This document shows, piece by piece, positions 35,864 through 48,712 of a stretch of DNA of 64,000 nt (position 1 is the first letter of the stretch; each line of letters begins with the position of its first letter). The position numbers and the translations under genes are program-made. Origin of the DNA: Phyto melanocephala (lineage: Eukaryota > Arthropoda > Insecta > Diptera > Rhinophoridae); the NCBI GenBank assembly GCA_941918925.1, contig OW799233.1, positions 180,761,235 through 180,825,234 on the forward strand, in the 5' to 3' direction. The notes under the pieces are model-generated. The model worked only from the letters and a program-made list of their open reading frames with translations, was not told the DNA's origin and did not search any database.

Positions 35864-35871
35864 GTAGTATA

Positions 35872-36062
35872 GTTTTTTTAAACAAAAAATAGCGTTGTTC
35901 TACAATGTTTTTAATGGCGGCTGCCCAAATATACACAAACAAAAATAACAAATTTTGGCAATTTATCCCAAACAGCTGACGATCAGCTGTGCTGACGACT
36001 TTATCTAGTTTTATTGTATCATGTTCTTGTTGAAAACATTTTTATTATTGTTAAAGTTTGAC
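35872..36062. other. Short unassigned stretch
   Basis: It contains cagctgacgatcagctgtgc (35973-35992), a near-palindrome. Nothing else is recognised. Confidence 0.35.
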
Positions 36063-37375
36063 ATATGGGCAATTCCATGTCATCGTAAGTGACATTTGTA
36101 CTCCTATAAAGTGGAATAATTTTTGCAAAAGTAAGAGTAACTGAAAAAAATTAGATCTTTATGTTCCATTCAGAGGGTACTTTATTAAAAAAAAATAAAT
36201 ATATTCGAATAATTGTTGTCTAAAATATCGAGCTAAATTAGAGTATATCGTATCTAACAGAAAACAGAAGTGATTTTGAGGTATATATGAAAATATGAAA
36301 AAATCTGCGAATCTTGGGAGGTATTTTTTCTTTTTTCAATTTCTTACACTAAACCACATATTTTTCATTTCAAATCCATCATACCTAATTGAAAACAATC
36401 TTTAAATGATTTTATAATAAATATAAATTAATATCGTACGTGACATATCGTATGTGACAGATTTTTCTCTTACATATGTTAAGATAAAAAGTTAAATTCT
36501 AAATTAGGTGCTAAGTTTTAACTGTCACCTTAGCCTACTACAAACTAGTTAAATTTTCCCTTAATGTATATGCAGTTTGAGAGACATTTATAAAGTGCTT
36601 GTCATAATATAAAAACGTATGAAGTTTTTTATCTTTGGAATAAGCTGGACATTTTAGCAAGAGATAATCAGATTAAACTCTTATTATTGCTCTTAAAATA
36701 ATTAAATAAGCTCTAAATAGTAAATAGCAGGGTTGCAAAATGAGAACATCAAAATTCTACCAAGAAGCTCCTAAAATTTTACTTTTTCGACCCCAATTGT
36801 ACCCAAAAATTTTATTTTACAAATTTTTTTAATATTTTTTATTTTAAATAAAAGCCAGAAAAAAAACATAAACATAACATAAAGTTGTACATAAAAATTA
36901 ATTTTTGCTATATTAAAATTACCATTTGTACTTAAAATACTTTAAAAGTATTTCTTTAAAAAAAAGAAACTGCACTAAGATATATGTATACATATATATG
37001 TATTTACATATTTAAACATAAAATAAATTACATAAAAAGTCTAAAAGTTGTTTGAAAATAAACAGATGAATGCAAACAATTAATCACAACGAAATGATAG
37101 CAACAATGAGTTACCATCGTAAATCAATCAAGACGATAAACTAGGGAAATTCTATAAAAAACATAAACTGAGAAAGTTAGTAAATTGTACCAAATGGGTA
37201 ATTGGTGTACCATTGCACTTTTGAGGTTTAAATTGTACCACAAAAAGTACAATTGTACCAACTTTTTCAACTCTGGTAAATAGTAAAATTTTGAGTGTTT
37301 TTTTATCATTAAACTTTTATTGAGAGTTTTTGTTTTTACAGTCGTGGTTGACATATTCATGGAATTGCCCATATG
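36063..37375. mobile_element. Inverted-repeat DNA element interrupted by a hAT-like insertion
   Basis: The ends are catatgggcaattccatg at left and its exact complement catggaattgcccatatg at right. If TGGGCAATTCC is the terminus, the flanks are TA on both sides. Next to the left end are repeats of cgtaagtgac/cgtacgtgac/cgtatgtgac (36083, 36436, 36449). After removing the nested element, about 760 bp remain and no coding is visible. Confidence 0.75.
36728..37275. mobile_element. Non-autonomous hAT-like element, nested
   Basis: A perfect 8-bp duplication gtaaatag is at 36720-36727 and 37276-37283. The ends are cagggttgcaaaa and, reversed, cagagttgaaaaa. The interior near both ends repeats blocks such as aattgtacc. 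The 548 bp has no transposase remnant. It sits within the inverted-repeat element and is therefore younger. Confidence 0.9.
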
Positions 37376-39785
37376 ACAAAAATAAAAATTAACAAGAAAA
37401 TATAAAAAAGTAATGTTACAAAAAAGTTAAATACATTTAATAAAACTTGTACAGTAAATAACAATAATTTATTTTAAGATAATCAAAGATTGTTCATTTT
37501 ATTTGTAGTCATAATATGATAATTACATGATACTTTAATTAAACATAATGATAATGATAACTTCTAACCATTATATGTTTTAACTACAATCATACAATTC
37601 AATCATAGTGTATTGCTTTTACATCAGGTATACTGCAACCACGTTTCTTCTATGCTTATTAACAACATTTTTTTTTTATTGAAAAAAGCCTATTGAGGTT
37701 TGCACACAGTTTCGTGAGATATAATTTTGAATAATAATGCCGCATTGATTAGATTCGATTTGATAGCCAGGGTGGTGTTGATTTTGAAGCCATCAACTAA
37801 CCGCGTCTTAAGAAATCGAGCCGGACAAATTGTACGGCTCAATCAATACTCAATCATGTAACATGATTGCCAAATACTGCCAACTTCGGGTCCATCAATA
37901 AATAGATGAAAATATTGCAACATTTAGGGTATAAATTCGGTCGACCAAAATCATTCTTAATTCTGGCATTTTGTCTGTTTCAACACCACTTTTCAAGTTT
38001 GACCAATAAATACTTGAATTCTTCATATGTTAGTTTTCAAGAGAATCATTTAAATTTCACAAACTTTCTGCTGTTTGTATGCGAATATACAAATGTTAAT
38101 ATTTTGTATTTGTTTTTTTTTTATTTTTCATTTTCTTTTTCTTTTTAATGCATAAATCTTTAATATTACGCATGTTTATGTTAAGACCAAATAAAAAAAA
38201 AAGGATAAACAAACTGATCTCTGTGTTTTGTGATTTCAGCAATAATATTTATTTCATTATTAAAATCGTTTATTGTGTCATTTATTTCAATACACCTTTT
38301 GATTTTCGTATTTGTATTCAATAGAATTTGTATTTTCAGAAGAAAAAAAAATTTTTTCAATGTTGGCGGCTAAAAACCCTTTGGCTCACTGGCCTACACC
38401 ACATGAGTCCCTTTTTGGGAGTTGAAATTTTTTTTCTGCTGTTCTCATTGTTGTCTGTCTCTAATGGCTTAAAAACATTTCATATCTACTCCCGCTGATT
38501 ATGGCTGATATAATTTTATTCTATGCTTTTAATATTTATTTATTTATTTATTTGATATGATACTTGTGTATGAAATGCATACATACATAATATGCTCGAT
38601 ATTTTAATATAAAAAACATAAATTTAATCATATTATTTAGGCTTCATTTAAAAACCAATAATTAAATACAATATTTGTCTCAGTTTGATTTTAAGTCTTG
38701 TTGAAAACAACTTGTACTTAAACATATTTTTAGACAATTTATTTAAATTTCTCTTTAGTTTGTCAGTTGTTTTTGTTTCTTGATTTTTTCTTTTAGTAAC
38801 TGTAATTTCTATCCACAAACCGTTTATTAGTGACATAAATTATAAACAGGTTACCTAATCGTACTACCCACCCATTTAAATTGTAAAATTAAAATTTATC
38901 ACATTTAATCAACATGAAAACACAGCCAAACCAATACAGTCCAACAATTGAACATTCCAAATCTGACTAAAATCATTGGCGCTTGTTGTTTTTTTTTTTG
39001 TCAAAGAAAATCAAAACATGCAAATGACTTGATGAAATGAAATTAACCCTTTCAAGGCTGTAAATATTTTAATAAACTTTGTTTCTTAAAAAGAAATCAA
39101 AGAGATCAACACAATTGGGTGATTCACAAGGTGTCTTATCATGTCATATTGTCATATTGTCCTAAAATTTTACAATAGTTTAAAAATGTTGTTGTTGCTT
39201 TTCAAACAAAAAGTGTAGTGTAGAACTTTGTACGCTATGTTTATTGTGCTGTCGTATTTAATAAGCAGAGACCTGTGCTAAACGGCTAAGCCAAGCCAAG
39301 CCGCAACAGTTTTTGTAAGCTGTTGCCGTTCATTGTATAATTTTATCGGGCCGACATCCAATTTTGAGCGCAGTTGCTAATTTTTGATAACAAATCAGTG
39401 GTGGCGTCAAATAAGATCGGCTAAGGACTCTGATGTTTTTGTTTATCAAACAAAATTTGATTTATATGTAATTTATTTACTGGAGTCTGCCATAACATCT
39501 AAAATGTACTTTTCACACAAACTGGCTATTATTTTGTTTTTTTTTCACTTGTTTTTGGCATTATGAAAGAAAATATTTATTTTTACAATTGTTTTACATC
39601 AGCTGATTTAAATTCAAAATAGCACACTTAATTATGAGGGGTTGTTCACAATAGTCTTAATTTTTCACGCTATTATTATAGGGCATATGATTTTATGACA
39701 CTACTGTGAATCCCCCAAATGTTTATTAAAAATCTGGTCATAGAGTCAAAGTAATAATTATTTTTTTTAAAGAAATGTTCTAATT
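37376..39785. other. AT-rich stretch with no recognisable gene
   Basis: A less AT-rich patch at 37740-37900 gives no known protein. Nothing else is recognised. Confidence 0.4.
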
Positions 39786-39789
39786 AATA

Positions 39790-40130
39790 ATTTTGATGCT
39801 TTATAGACCTGTATGCAGTTCTGTCTGAGTTTCAGGGAATAATGAAATGTTATTGGCGTATCCAACCAGGTAGGTGTCACTTGACATTTCGGTATGGAGA
39901 ACATCATCATATGTTTTACAGTACAGGGCCTAGAACTGCTAACCCTGCCGTATTCTGTTTATCATGTGTCCTCCTAGCGGTTTCGTATATAATTACTCGA
40001 TCTCTAAGGTAACTCTGATCATCCTCATTCAGGCTCTCTAAAACGTATCACATAATCTTTATCATGTCAACTCACGGTGCGGAGTTGAGAGCATTTCCTT
40101 CTATAACATAAGGTTAGATTGAATCTTTTG
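39790..40130 (-). pseudogene. Non-LTR retrotransposon reverse transcriptase fragment (R1/I-like)
   Basis: The minus strand reads, in pieces, ESLNEDDQSYLRDRVIIYET, then TAGLAVLGPVL*NI (family form ITAGxxQGSxLGPxLWNxxYD), then SDTYLVGYANNISLFPET. The block GYANNIS occupies the place of the catalytic YADD box, so both active-site aspartates have become asparagine. Stops and frameshifts break it further. Only the palm region is recognisable. The RNase H or endonuclease parts are not seen here. Another non-LTR piece is at 43290-43590. Confidence 0.75.
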
Positions 40131-40389
40131 ATTTACTTATGTAACCTATGTACCATAATTAAACTTTACGTCCGATAGACTTATCTTACTTCTAGTTACA
40201 TCCAGAGATTTTACATTCGCGTTTATGACTTTATTTTAAATACTGGGAAAATACTGTGTACTGCATGAACTAATGGCCAATTTGAATTGTTTAAACTTAC
40301 AAACAAAATCAAATAATTAAAATGTTAAAAGCAACATTGAGCGATTATTTTTAATATTTTTATTTTATTATTTTTTTTTTAATACTTAC
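40131..40389. other. Short unassigned stretch
   Basis: Nothing recognised. Confidence 0.35.
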
Positions 40390-40838
40390 CAAGGCATATT
40401 TATTCATCAGGTAGTCTTGCCTGGTCATCTGATTATTTTTTTCTCTCACTTATGTTAAACTTCAGCTGTCAAAGTCCAAAGATAAAAGATAATCTCTCTC
40501 TTCTCTCATTTATTTCAAATGCCAAGCTTCATGTATAAAGAAAACCAAGGCGAATTTATTTATCAGGTGGTGGTAATTCTACAACATGGTTTTTTATTGT
40601 TGCTTTCGACTGTCGATGTGTCAAAAACTACATGGTTTTTGTTTGTGTTTTTTTGCGCGGGAAGAAGTAATCTATGTAAACATAAATAATATTTGACAAT
40701 TCGATCATCATTTTTGCAAATAAAAAAGTAGATCAGGTGCGTTATCGACACCACCTGATAAATAAATTCGCTTTGAAAGAAAACATTAACAAAAAATTAT
40801 CTGCGAGCTGCGATTACCTGATGAATAAATGTACCTTT
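40390..40838. mobile_element. MITE, family of 55684-55893, interrupted by a relative
   Basis: The ends are caaggcatatttattcatca and, reversed, aaaggtacatttattcatca. Removing the nested copy plus its duplication leaves about 210 bp, the size of the intact copy at 55684. Its own target duplication is no longer visible. Confidence 0.8.
40546..40775. mobile_element. MITE of the same family nested inside the previous one
   Basis: The ends are caaggcgaatttatttatca and, reversed, caaagcgaatttatttatca, with ggtggtg matching further in. The flanks aaagaaaac at 40537-40545 and 40776-40784 are identical, fitting an 8-bp duplication plus one chance base. It is 230 bp. Confidence 0.85.
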
Positions 40839-43285
40839 AAATCAAATCAACGCACTTAATGGGTTAATAGAAAAGCAATGTAAACAGATCGAAGGAAAAG
40901 CTCTTCATTTAAAACTCGATTATAATAAAAATGAGACATCAATGAGCAATTCAAAGCAAAAAGTAGTGAAAAGGAATTAAACGGTCATACAACTACATAA
41001 AACAATAAATACAATTAAAAGTGAATACAAAAAATATTAAAATTAAAAAAATGTAGTTTGAATATGAATGAAATGCCGCTGAATACAGGCTACAAACAAA
41101 CTGCCACAACAACACATAATAGTTAGCAATAATAGTAACAAGAACAAATACATAAATATTTATTTATTTATTCATTTGCATACGAAAGTTAGATTCTGCA
41201 GTCAAAAGTCAAACATATTGGCAACTTTAAATAACTTTAAGTTAAGTTTTTATGTTGTTTTAAGGTTTCGTAGGTAAACACACACACACACTTGTACATA
41301 TTTATTTAAGATCACAATCATTGTAAAATCGATTGACTGCTGGGTCAAAACTTTTTTAGTCTGACCAATATTAATGCGAGCTTTTATGTTTATGTGTGTG
41401 TGTTTCTCAAAAGTTTTTTTTTCTTTTAAGTTGTTGGCTGGCAACGATTACAACTCAATGTATATTTGCTGCTTGCAACAACAACAACAACAACAAATTT
41501 AAAGAAAAAACTTACAAACAACATGGTCATAATCTAGTCAAGCTTACATACAATGCAACATCAACAGCAACAAGAAAACACTGTTTTGTTGCAAGTCGTT
41601 ATGTACAACGAGTAACAAAATTTGTAAACGATTCAATTTGGAGAAAACGTAACGTTTTGTCGGTAAAGATGTAAGCAATGAACTCAATAAATGCAACAAA
41701 CATACTTACAAACAGCAACAACAACAATTTAATACCAATAGCAACAAAACTATATGCGAATGCATATTTATTTATTTAAGCCCAATCGGACACAACACAG
41801 CAACATCGGCAGGAACTAAGTAGTTGATGTGGGCCAACGTTGTTGATGAGGAAGGAGATGATGGCATGCCGAGGAGTTGTAGAAGTAGAGGCAGCGGCAT
41901 TATTTAGCATGAATTTTTACTTTTTTTTTCGGTTTTATTTTTGTTTTTTTGTTTATTTAAAATAAGGTGGATAGTTAAGTGAGTGTAGATTTGACTTGTA
42001 TTGACTTTAGAGGTGTATATGGCCGACCATAAAGACAAATATTGATTGTAATTTATCTCTACGATACGACTGCGAATACATAACGACGTTTTGTTGTGCA
42101 ACAACGAATAAATGCATTTTAGATTGTTGTTGTTGTTCTTTCGGATTGTTCAGATATCTACTTAAAATTGATTAAGACATTTAGTTGCCAATAAGCAAAT
42201 GATCAATTGGCGGGAAATTTTATTTTTAAATCGGATAAGAAAAATTAAATCGATTTAAATCAGTTTATTCATACACAACCTGTGTAAAATAACTAACAAA
42301 AAGGCAAAACAAGAAAATAGAATTTTCGTCGTAAAAGCAGTACAAAATTTAATGTGCAATTATCAAGAATTACTTTTCATCTGTCTGCATGTCTGCTCTT
42401 GTTAACATTGTTAAAACATTACAATTAAAAAAGAATATTAAATTTGCTGCACTTAATTCATAAGCGCAAATCACGAATTTCGGTTGTAATTGGTTCATAA
42501 TTTCTTACACTTACAAATCATTATTAAAAATATTTAATAATTTTCTTTCTCTATAAATATGCTGTCCTTAATCACAAACTTGATATCATTTATTTTTTAT
42601 AGAAATTATTTATTCCTTTCAATATTTAGCTGTCACATTGGGTGGTAGCTTCTTTAGGGGATAATTATTATTAATATTTTTGAAATTTATAATTTATATT
42701 TTAATATTTGTAAAATAATAATTATTCGAACTTTTTATTTTGAAATGTATTATAAATTATTTTTATTCAGGCTTAAGTTCATTTTTCTATTAGACAAATT
42801 TAAAAATGAAAACTATGCTTCCCTAATTCTAATTCCATTAAATTTTAACATAAATAAAAGTTTAAAAATTGCATAATACATAATTACCGATAAAAAGTGC
42901 TGATGATGAAATCGTAGCTGGTTTCGTAAATGCAATCCACTCGGCTAATATCGGAAAAATAATTAAAAAATCTTCAAATGATTACAATTTAATTTAACAA
43001 ATTTTTTAGGAAGTTTAATAATAGAATAATGAACTTAGGCCAGAATAAAAATGATTTATTTACAATTTTAAATAAAATTTAAAAATGTCAATGCTGAAAA
43101 CAGTCACTACAAACAAATTGGAAATACAACAGTCAAATAAAAGCGATTAAAATTTTAATGCATTTTATAAGTAGGTGAGAAGGTTGATTTTAGTTCTAAT
43201 AAAACTATTTTAGTATTTAGTTGCAAATAAAACCCATGAGAGTTATACACGTATGTCCAATTGGAATGTTGTGCGCTCTATGTGG
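40839..43285. other. AT-rich stretch with no recognisable gene
   Basis: It contains a (CAA)n run at about 41476-41500 and a short (CA)n run at 41279-41292. A less AT-rich patch at 41800-41900 gives no known protein. Short frames here are unsupported. Confidence 0.4.
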
Positions 43286-43289
43286 AAAA

Positions 43290-43590
43290 ACTAACAAAAA
43301 CTATTATTCTATTTCTCCATAAAATTGACTAGTTCAGGAACTCAGTTCCCTCAATGTAATTCCTTGTGGATCTCCAGGTCGAGTTCCTTAGATATTTTAA
43401 GTTCGGAATAGTATCCATGTCAACATTTTTGCGTCTTATATGCCCTTACGCAGGACAATGACAAAGGTAGTGTTCCAAGGTCTCGTTCTTTTCCTTGCAT
43501 GCTCTACATGTCGTTTCCTCTGACAATCTCATGCGAGCTAGATGAATTCTGAACTCCGTGGGATCTGTTCTTACACAAGTTTCTCATTTA
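43290..43590 (-). pseudogene. Non-LTR retrotransposon ORF2 C-terminal fragment
   Basis: The minus strand reads FRIHLARMRLSEETTCRACK, then EKNETLEHYLCHCPA, then a stop, GHIRRKN and so on, ending YIEGTEFLN. The arrangement H--RM-L----CR-C---NETLEH-L-HCPA is the zinc-finger-like tail after the RNase H region in I- and R1-type retrotransposons. Only this tail survives, with one internal stop. It has the same strand as the reverse-transcriptase piece 3.2 kb to the left, but whether they come from one insertion is unknown. Confidence 0.75.
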
Positions 43591-45145
43591 CTTGAGCTGT
43601 GACATAACTCAAAAAAACATAGTTTCGAGTAAAACGGCTAAAAAGTTCAAGGACAATTTACTAATATTTCAATTATATTCAGAAAAATAGCATATAAAAT
43701 ATTCAGTTGACCTGTAATTGAATTTTAATTGCCATCAATATGGTCTTATCGCAAATTGAATGTAAAATAATAGAGCTTCGGACATAATGAGTGACATCAA
43801 CTAACTCAGTTCTTAAATTTAATTTTTTTTTAGTGATTAAAAATTGGATTTTAACTTGCAGTGCAGCATGGATTATTCGTGATATGTTCTATCATTTATA
43901 GCAAAAGGAAGATTGTTCGTGATTGCAATGATATCCCCCGTTCGCTTACACTTTCCTTGTTGTTTATCTATGTTTGTTATCTATGCAGAGCAGAATATCA
44001 ATATTTATTATTATACCAGGTCAACGATATCTGTTTAATTAAGTTAATTTTATTTAGTCCTCAACCATAGTGCAAATGCAGGAATTCAGGTGAATGGTTC
44101 GTACATTTAAAAGTTTTTACTACAGAATTTCGTACTTAAAAAAATTAACATTTTATATGTGTCACCATAGACGAATTTTATTGACAAAAAGGAAAAAATG
44201 TACAATAATTTTCAGTTTGCTAGAAAAAAAAATAAAACTCTATTTGAAACACATCCCTACAAATGCGATGCCACTTGTACAAATGCTTATGGTGGAGAGA
44301 TGAAGATAAAATTGAAAACCAAAAAATTATAATGAATTACATCATAAAATGATCTTGACTGATATAATCGTAATAAAAACAAAATACATACTTGCACAGA
44401 AACGGTAGCATGGTGACGCCACTGATACGTTTCTTTTTTTTTTCATTTTAAGTATGTTCATTCATATCTACGCATATCAAGGGAGCACAAGACCTTTTTT
44501 GTATGTAATTCGGAAAATTAATAACTTCATTAGTTGTTTCTACCTTTCAAAACTATATTTTGTTCATTTTCCTCCTTCGTTTTCTCATTCATTTTCGAAA
44601 ATCTTATCTGTCTCATTACATCAGATTATCAGATCATTAAAAATGTCAAACAGAATTTTACACAAACGCTACCGGGTACACAAGTGAATTACCTCGCCTT
44701 CTTGGCTTTAACGTTGTGTACTTTTTAATGTTGTCCTCATATACATGCATACATACACATATGTACACTTAAATGTTATGTAGACGGTATTGTTGTAAAA
44801 CATAATAATTCCGTTTATGACAAACAAACGTTCAAGCAACACCCATTTGACGAGATAAGAATTTGTTGGGGAGTTTAAAAAAGTCATCACTATCATCAGT
44901 GTTGCCAGGAGACAAAATTTTAAACTAACTGAATTCAATTTAACAACAGCTTACTTATTCGAAAATATGCCTAACATTGAAAATACATTTTAATTTTTCA
45001 AAATCTCTGATTTTTATGGGTTTTTAGCAGGTAAAACATTTAAATAATTACAGTCGAATATTCTATATAAAGAAAAATCAAATGTTGTTGTTCTAAAATT
45101 GGATTTAATAATATTCGAGTTGCTTTTTTTTTAATCATTGTATAA
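43591..45145. other. AT-rich stretch with no recognisable gene
   Basis: Several overlapping frames of 64-77 codons at 43861-44938 have no family signature. Confidence 0.4.
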
Positions 45146-46020
45146 TCTTCTTCTATATATATTCAAAAACAAAATGATGTCTGTTGCTCAGCGTATTACC
45201 AAATAATGGCTGTATCAATATTGTTAATTTTTTTCTTTGAATTGCCTATGAAGCTTGTAATATAAAGTGGGCGTGACACCTCCTATACAAAATCAACAGT
45301 TTTTTCTGCATATCCAGAGTACTGTAATAGCTAGTCTTTAAAATAAGCTTGGGATATTAAAATGTGCTGGCAGACAACAGTAGGCGGCACGTTTAATATA
45401 AATAAAATACATTCTATTAAATACTATATCAATAATCTCAAATCTCTGCGTTTCTTACAGTCAACAACCGATGTGATCGAAGCAAAAATACAAAAAACTC
45501 CTTGTTTGACAAAATTAAGAAGCAATAAATGTTTGAGTTTTAATACGAATGAGACTTTTTAATACAAACTGTACAATTTATTTAATTGATTGGATAGGAT
45601 TAAATTAGAGGGCGTGGCACTTTCCATACAAATAAAATATAGTCAACTGCATATCTACAGTAATATGATTATTGTAGGCTTTAAATTCCGTATAATTGAC
45701 TGCTACATCAGTTTACATTTTCATACACAAAATCGATAGGATAAAAGTAGGGGACATGATACCCATCATATTAAAAAATAAATTTAATGTCCTTCTAAAA
45801 ATCTTTAATCTCTATTTGGCTTAAATTTAGTATGAGCTACTTTTAATAACAAAAATCATAAGGATCGGAGAAGGGGAGTGATACCCCCATGCGAATGTAA
45901 TACTATTTATGACAATTGTGGCATAATGTGATGGTGGCAGATAACAGTAAATTCTATTTACAAATAAATACAAAGCAAGATCATTGTTGGGGCTTGGCAA
46001 AGCGGTCCGGGCTCTGCTAC
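45146..46020 (+). mobile_element. Helitron-like element, family D copy 2
   Basis: It begins TCTTCTTCTATATATAT after an A and ends AAAGCGGTCCGGGCTCTGCTAC, the same end as copy 1 with CTAC in place of CTAG. Inside are spaced gggcgtg-type boxes (45269, 45611) and related ggggagtgatacccc and ggggacatgatacccatc blocks. A 66-codon frame (45362-45562) is not supported. Confidence 0.7.
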
Positions 46021-46839
46021 ATAGTACAAAATAATTGAAATTTTATTGAATTTTTATTCTAAAATTTCATCTAACTTATATTTTTAATTTATTCAGGCTT
46101 AATATTTATATAAAGAAATTTAGTTGTGATAATGAAAAAATAGTTTCTAAAAGTATATTTTTTGCTGAATTGTATTACTGTCGAGTGAAATACATTATCG
46201 AAACCAGTTACGGTTTCATCCACACTTTGAACGGTAATTATGTTAATTTCATCAGTTTGACTTCCAGCTGATTGAATTCGGTAACTATTAAATATAATTT
46301 AATATTTTAGTTTAAACATACATAAATGAACGGTTGTATTGTAAAGGAAAAATTATTATTATACCGGCACCTACTAAATGGGTGCCACTCTCATTAATGG
46401 AGGGGGGTACTGCCTTAAATAAAAACAAAATCGTGTAATTTTTTTTGAGCAATAAAACCATTCAACTTAAAATATATATTTCAATTATTTTATTTTCATG
46501 GTTTTAGTTGTTTGAGTCACTCTAATATCATACACTTTTTGACACGATACGAAATTTTGACTCAGGTGGGATATTCAGGCTTTAATCATAATTCAACTTG
46601 ATTTATTCTTTTGTTTTGGTTCGATTCAAAATTTCAATATCTGAATTGTTTTTCTTGTGTAGCATAAAAATGTATCTTAGCAACAGATTTACTCACTCAA
46701 AAAATATAAGATTTTAGCTAATTTAGGTCTTTAGATATTAAGGTAAGAGCAACTATTCCGATTCTCTGGAAATAATGATAATTTTGTATAGTTGAGATAA
46801 CTCAACCGGTATAGTAGAATTTGTCCAAAAAATAAAAAA
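46021..46839. other. Unassigned AT-rich stretch
   Basis: Nothing recognised except a ggcacctactaaatgggtgc palindrome-like block at about 46366-46385. Confidence 0.35.
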
Positions 46840-46925
46840 AAAATAACTTCGTATAGGCACTGCCACTTTTCTTATTATAAAATTGTATTGTCACGGGAAC
46901 GCATTATGTGTATACCAAAACTATG
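46840..46925 (-). repeat. Fragment of a family C Helitron tandem unit
   Basis: The stretch ataacttcgtataggcactg...ttttcttattataaaattgt...attatgtgt matches one family C unit, with substitutions. Confidence 0.55.
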
Positions 46926-47871
46926 GGATTAAGATCAACTTCAAGATTATTGAACAAATAAAATGGCTTAACTTAACCTTTAAAGTGTCTAATATGGCAA
47001 CACTGTATATGATTAAGGATAATAAGAAGGAGACATATAAACAGGTTCCTATTTTTTTTTTCTCTCTTATTTTATGATCACTTGTATTTAACCAAAGGCA
47101 CAAATTGGTCACATTTATATTGTTGACGAGACAAGAAAAGGTTGAAATTAAATTGAAATTTATGTTTTTACTCATTCATACCCGTTGTAAAGTAATAAAG
47201 TGACATTATTGTTGTATTATATTTGGGTCTACAAAAGTAGTTACAAATAAATTAGATACGTATAGTTTTCAAAGCCCTTCTCATCAATGTATTGAATTTT
47301 TCTTATTCTTTTACTATTGTTGTTCCATAAATGGAGGTAATAATAAAAAAAACTGAAACAAATTTAAAATCATTACTAAATATCCCCTCTACTTTTACCA
47401 TTTTTCTTTTTCTTAATCAACATTGTCACAATAAAGTTCAATTTCTTTATTATTATTTTTTTTTTTTTGTTTCTTTTTCTTGAAACTGTTTATGCGTTTT
47501 TTTCTCTTCTTTTTTTAAACTTCAATAGATTAGAATATAAATCAACATTGTTAATATTTAAATGGAGCAGAGTTGTAGACACAATAACAACAGCTAGATC
47601 ATCATTTAAGCAGATGCATCAAGATTAAGTCCCTGTATTTTAACTGATTTTTTTATTGATGCAACTGACTATAAAACTGTCTGTTTTTTTTTGGCATCTG
47701 CCTGTTGTTTTTTACGTAGATACGTTTTTAAATTGTTCAATTATGTCGACATATTGTAGTATAAATTAGTTCACTATTAATTGTAGCTCTATGTAGTGGG
47801 TACTTTTCTATTAAAGTATAAATTCCTATTAATGAGCAGGTGGCTAAAAACTTTTAAACTAGAACAAGTAA
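46926..47871. other. Unassigned AT-rich stretch
   Basis: Nothing recognised. Confidence 0.4.
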
Positions 47872-48645
47872 AAGCGCTATATTCGGCCGTGCCGAATCTT
47901 ATATACCCTTCACAACGTGTAGTCATGCAATAACAGTAAATTCACGTATGTATGTTAAAAAAAAAACAAACAAAAATAAAAAATAAAAAAAAAATTTAAA
48001 AAAAAAAATTTAAAAAAAAAATTAAAAAAAAAAATTATTATATACATATATAATATATATAAAACAAAAAAAAAAATAAAAAAAAATTAAAAAAAAAAAA
48101 AATTAAAAAAAAAATAATAATAAAAATATATATAATATATTAAATAAAAAATAAAAAAATAATAAAAAAAAAATTAAAAAAAAAATTTTAAAAAAATTAA
48201 AAAAAAAATTTTTTTGGCTCAGCTGGGATTCGATGCCACGTTTTCCCTAACCAGTATACACGTTTGTATGTATGTATGTTGTTGTTGTAATGTTGTTTTT
48301 GTGAAAAGAAAATCGAGGTGGTCGTGGGTTTTTGCTCATATCTCAGTTGTTTATGCACCGATGTTTCTGATTTTCAATACCGATCTACTCCCGAATATTT
48401 CTGATATTTTAATACCTTACCCGGGTCCAACCTATGTCGGGGGGCTTCAAAAAGTTGATTTCAACATACACACGGACAGACGGTCAGACGGACAGACGGA
48501 CAGACTGACAGGGCTTAATCGACTTCCCTATTCATAAGCTTTCAGAAAATATATACTTTATTGGGTCGGAAATGAAAATTGTAGAAATTTCACACGGAAT
48601 GACAAACCTAATATACCCTTTTTCACTGTGTGAAGGGTATAAAAA
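47872..48645 (-). mobile_element. DINE-1/mini-me-like element, family A copy 3
   Basis: It is complete from aacaagtaaaagcgctatat and the attcggccgtgccgaat hairpin to ttttcactgtgtgaagggta. It contains an A-rich tract (47958-48200), the tRNA-like segment, (GACA/GACG)n at about 48475-48512 and the core atatatactttattgggtcg. A 107-codon frame (48214-48537) is part of the repeat. Confidence 0.9.
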
Positions 48646-48712
48646 GATCATGTAATTTATGTAATTTATGTTTAGTTGCAAACATAACAAAGCCAATTGA
48701 AGTTGCTCTAGT

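Noticed and set aside
41396..41674. 92-codon plus frame with NNNNN
   Set aside because: It is driven by a CAA repeat and simple AT-rich sequence with no family signature.
48234..48260. tRNA gene at the gattcgatgcc segment of DINE-like copies
   Set aside because: No acceptor stem, anticodon arm or full length; it is only a tRNA-like patch within a repeat.
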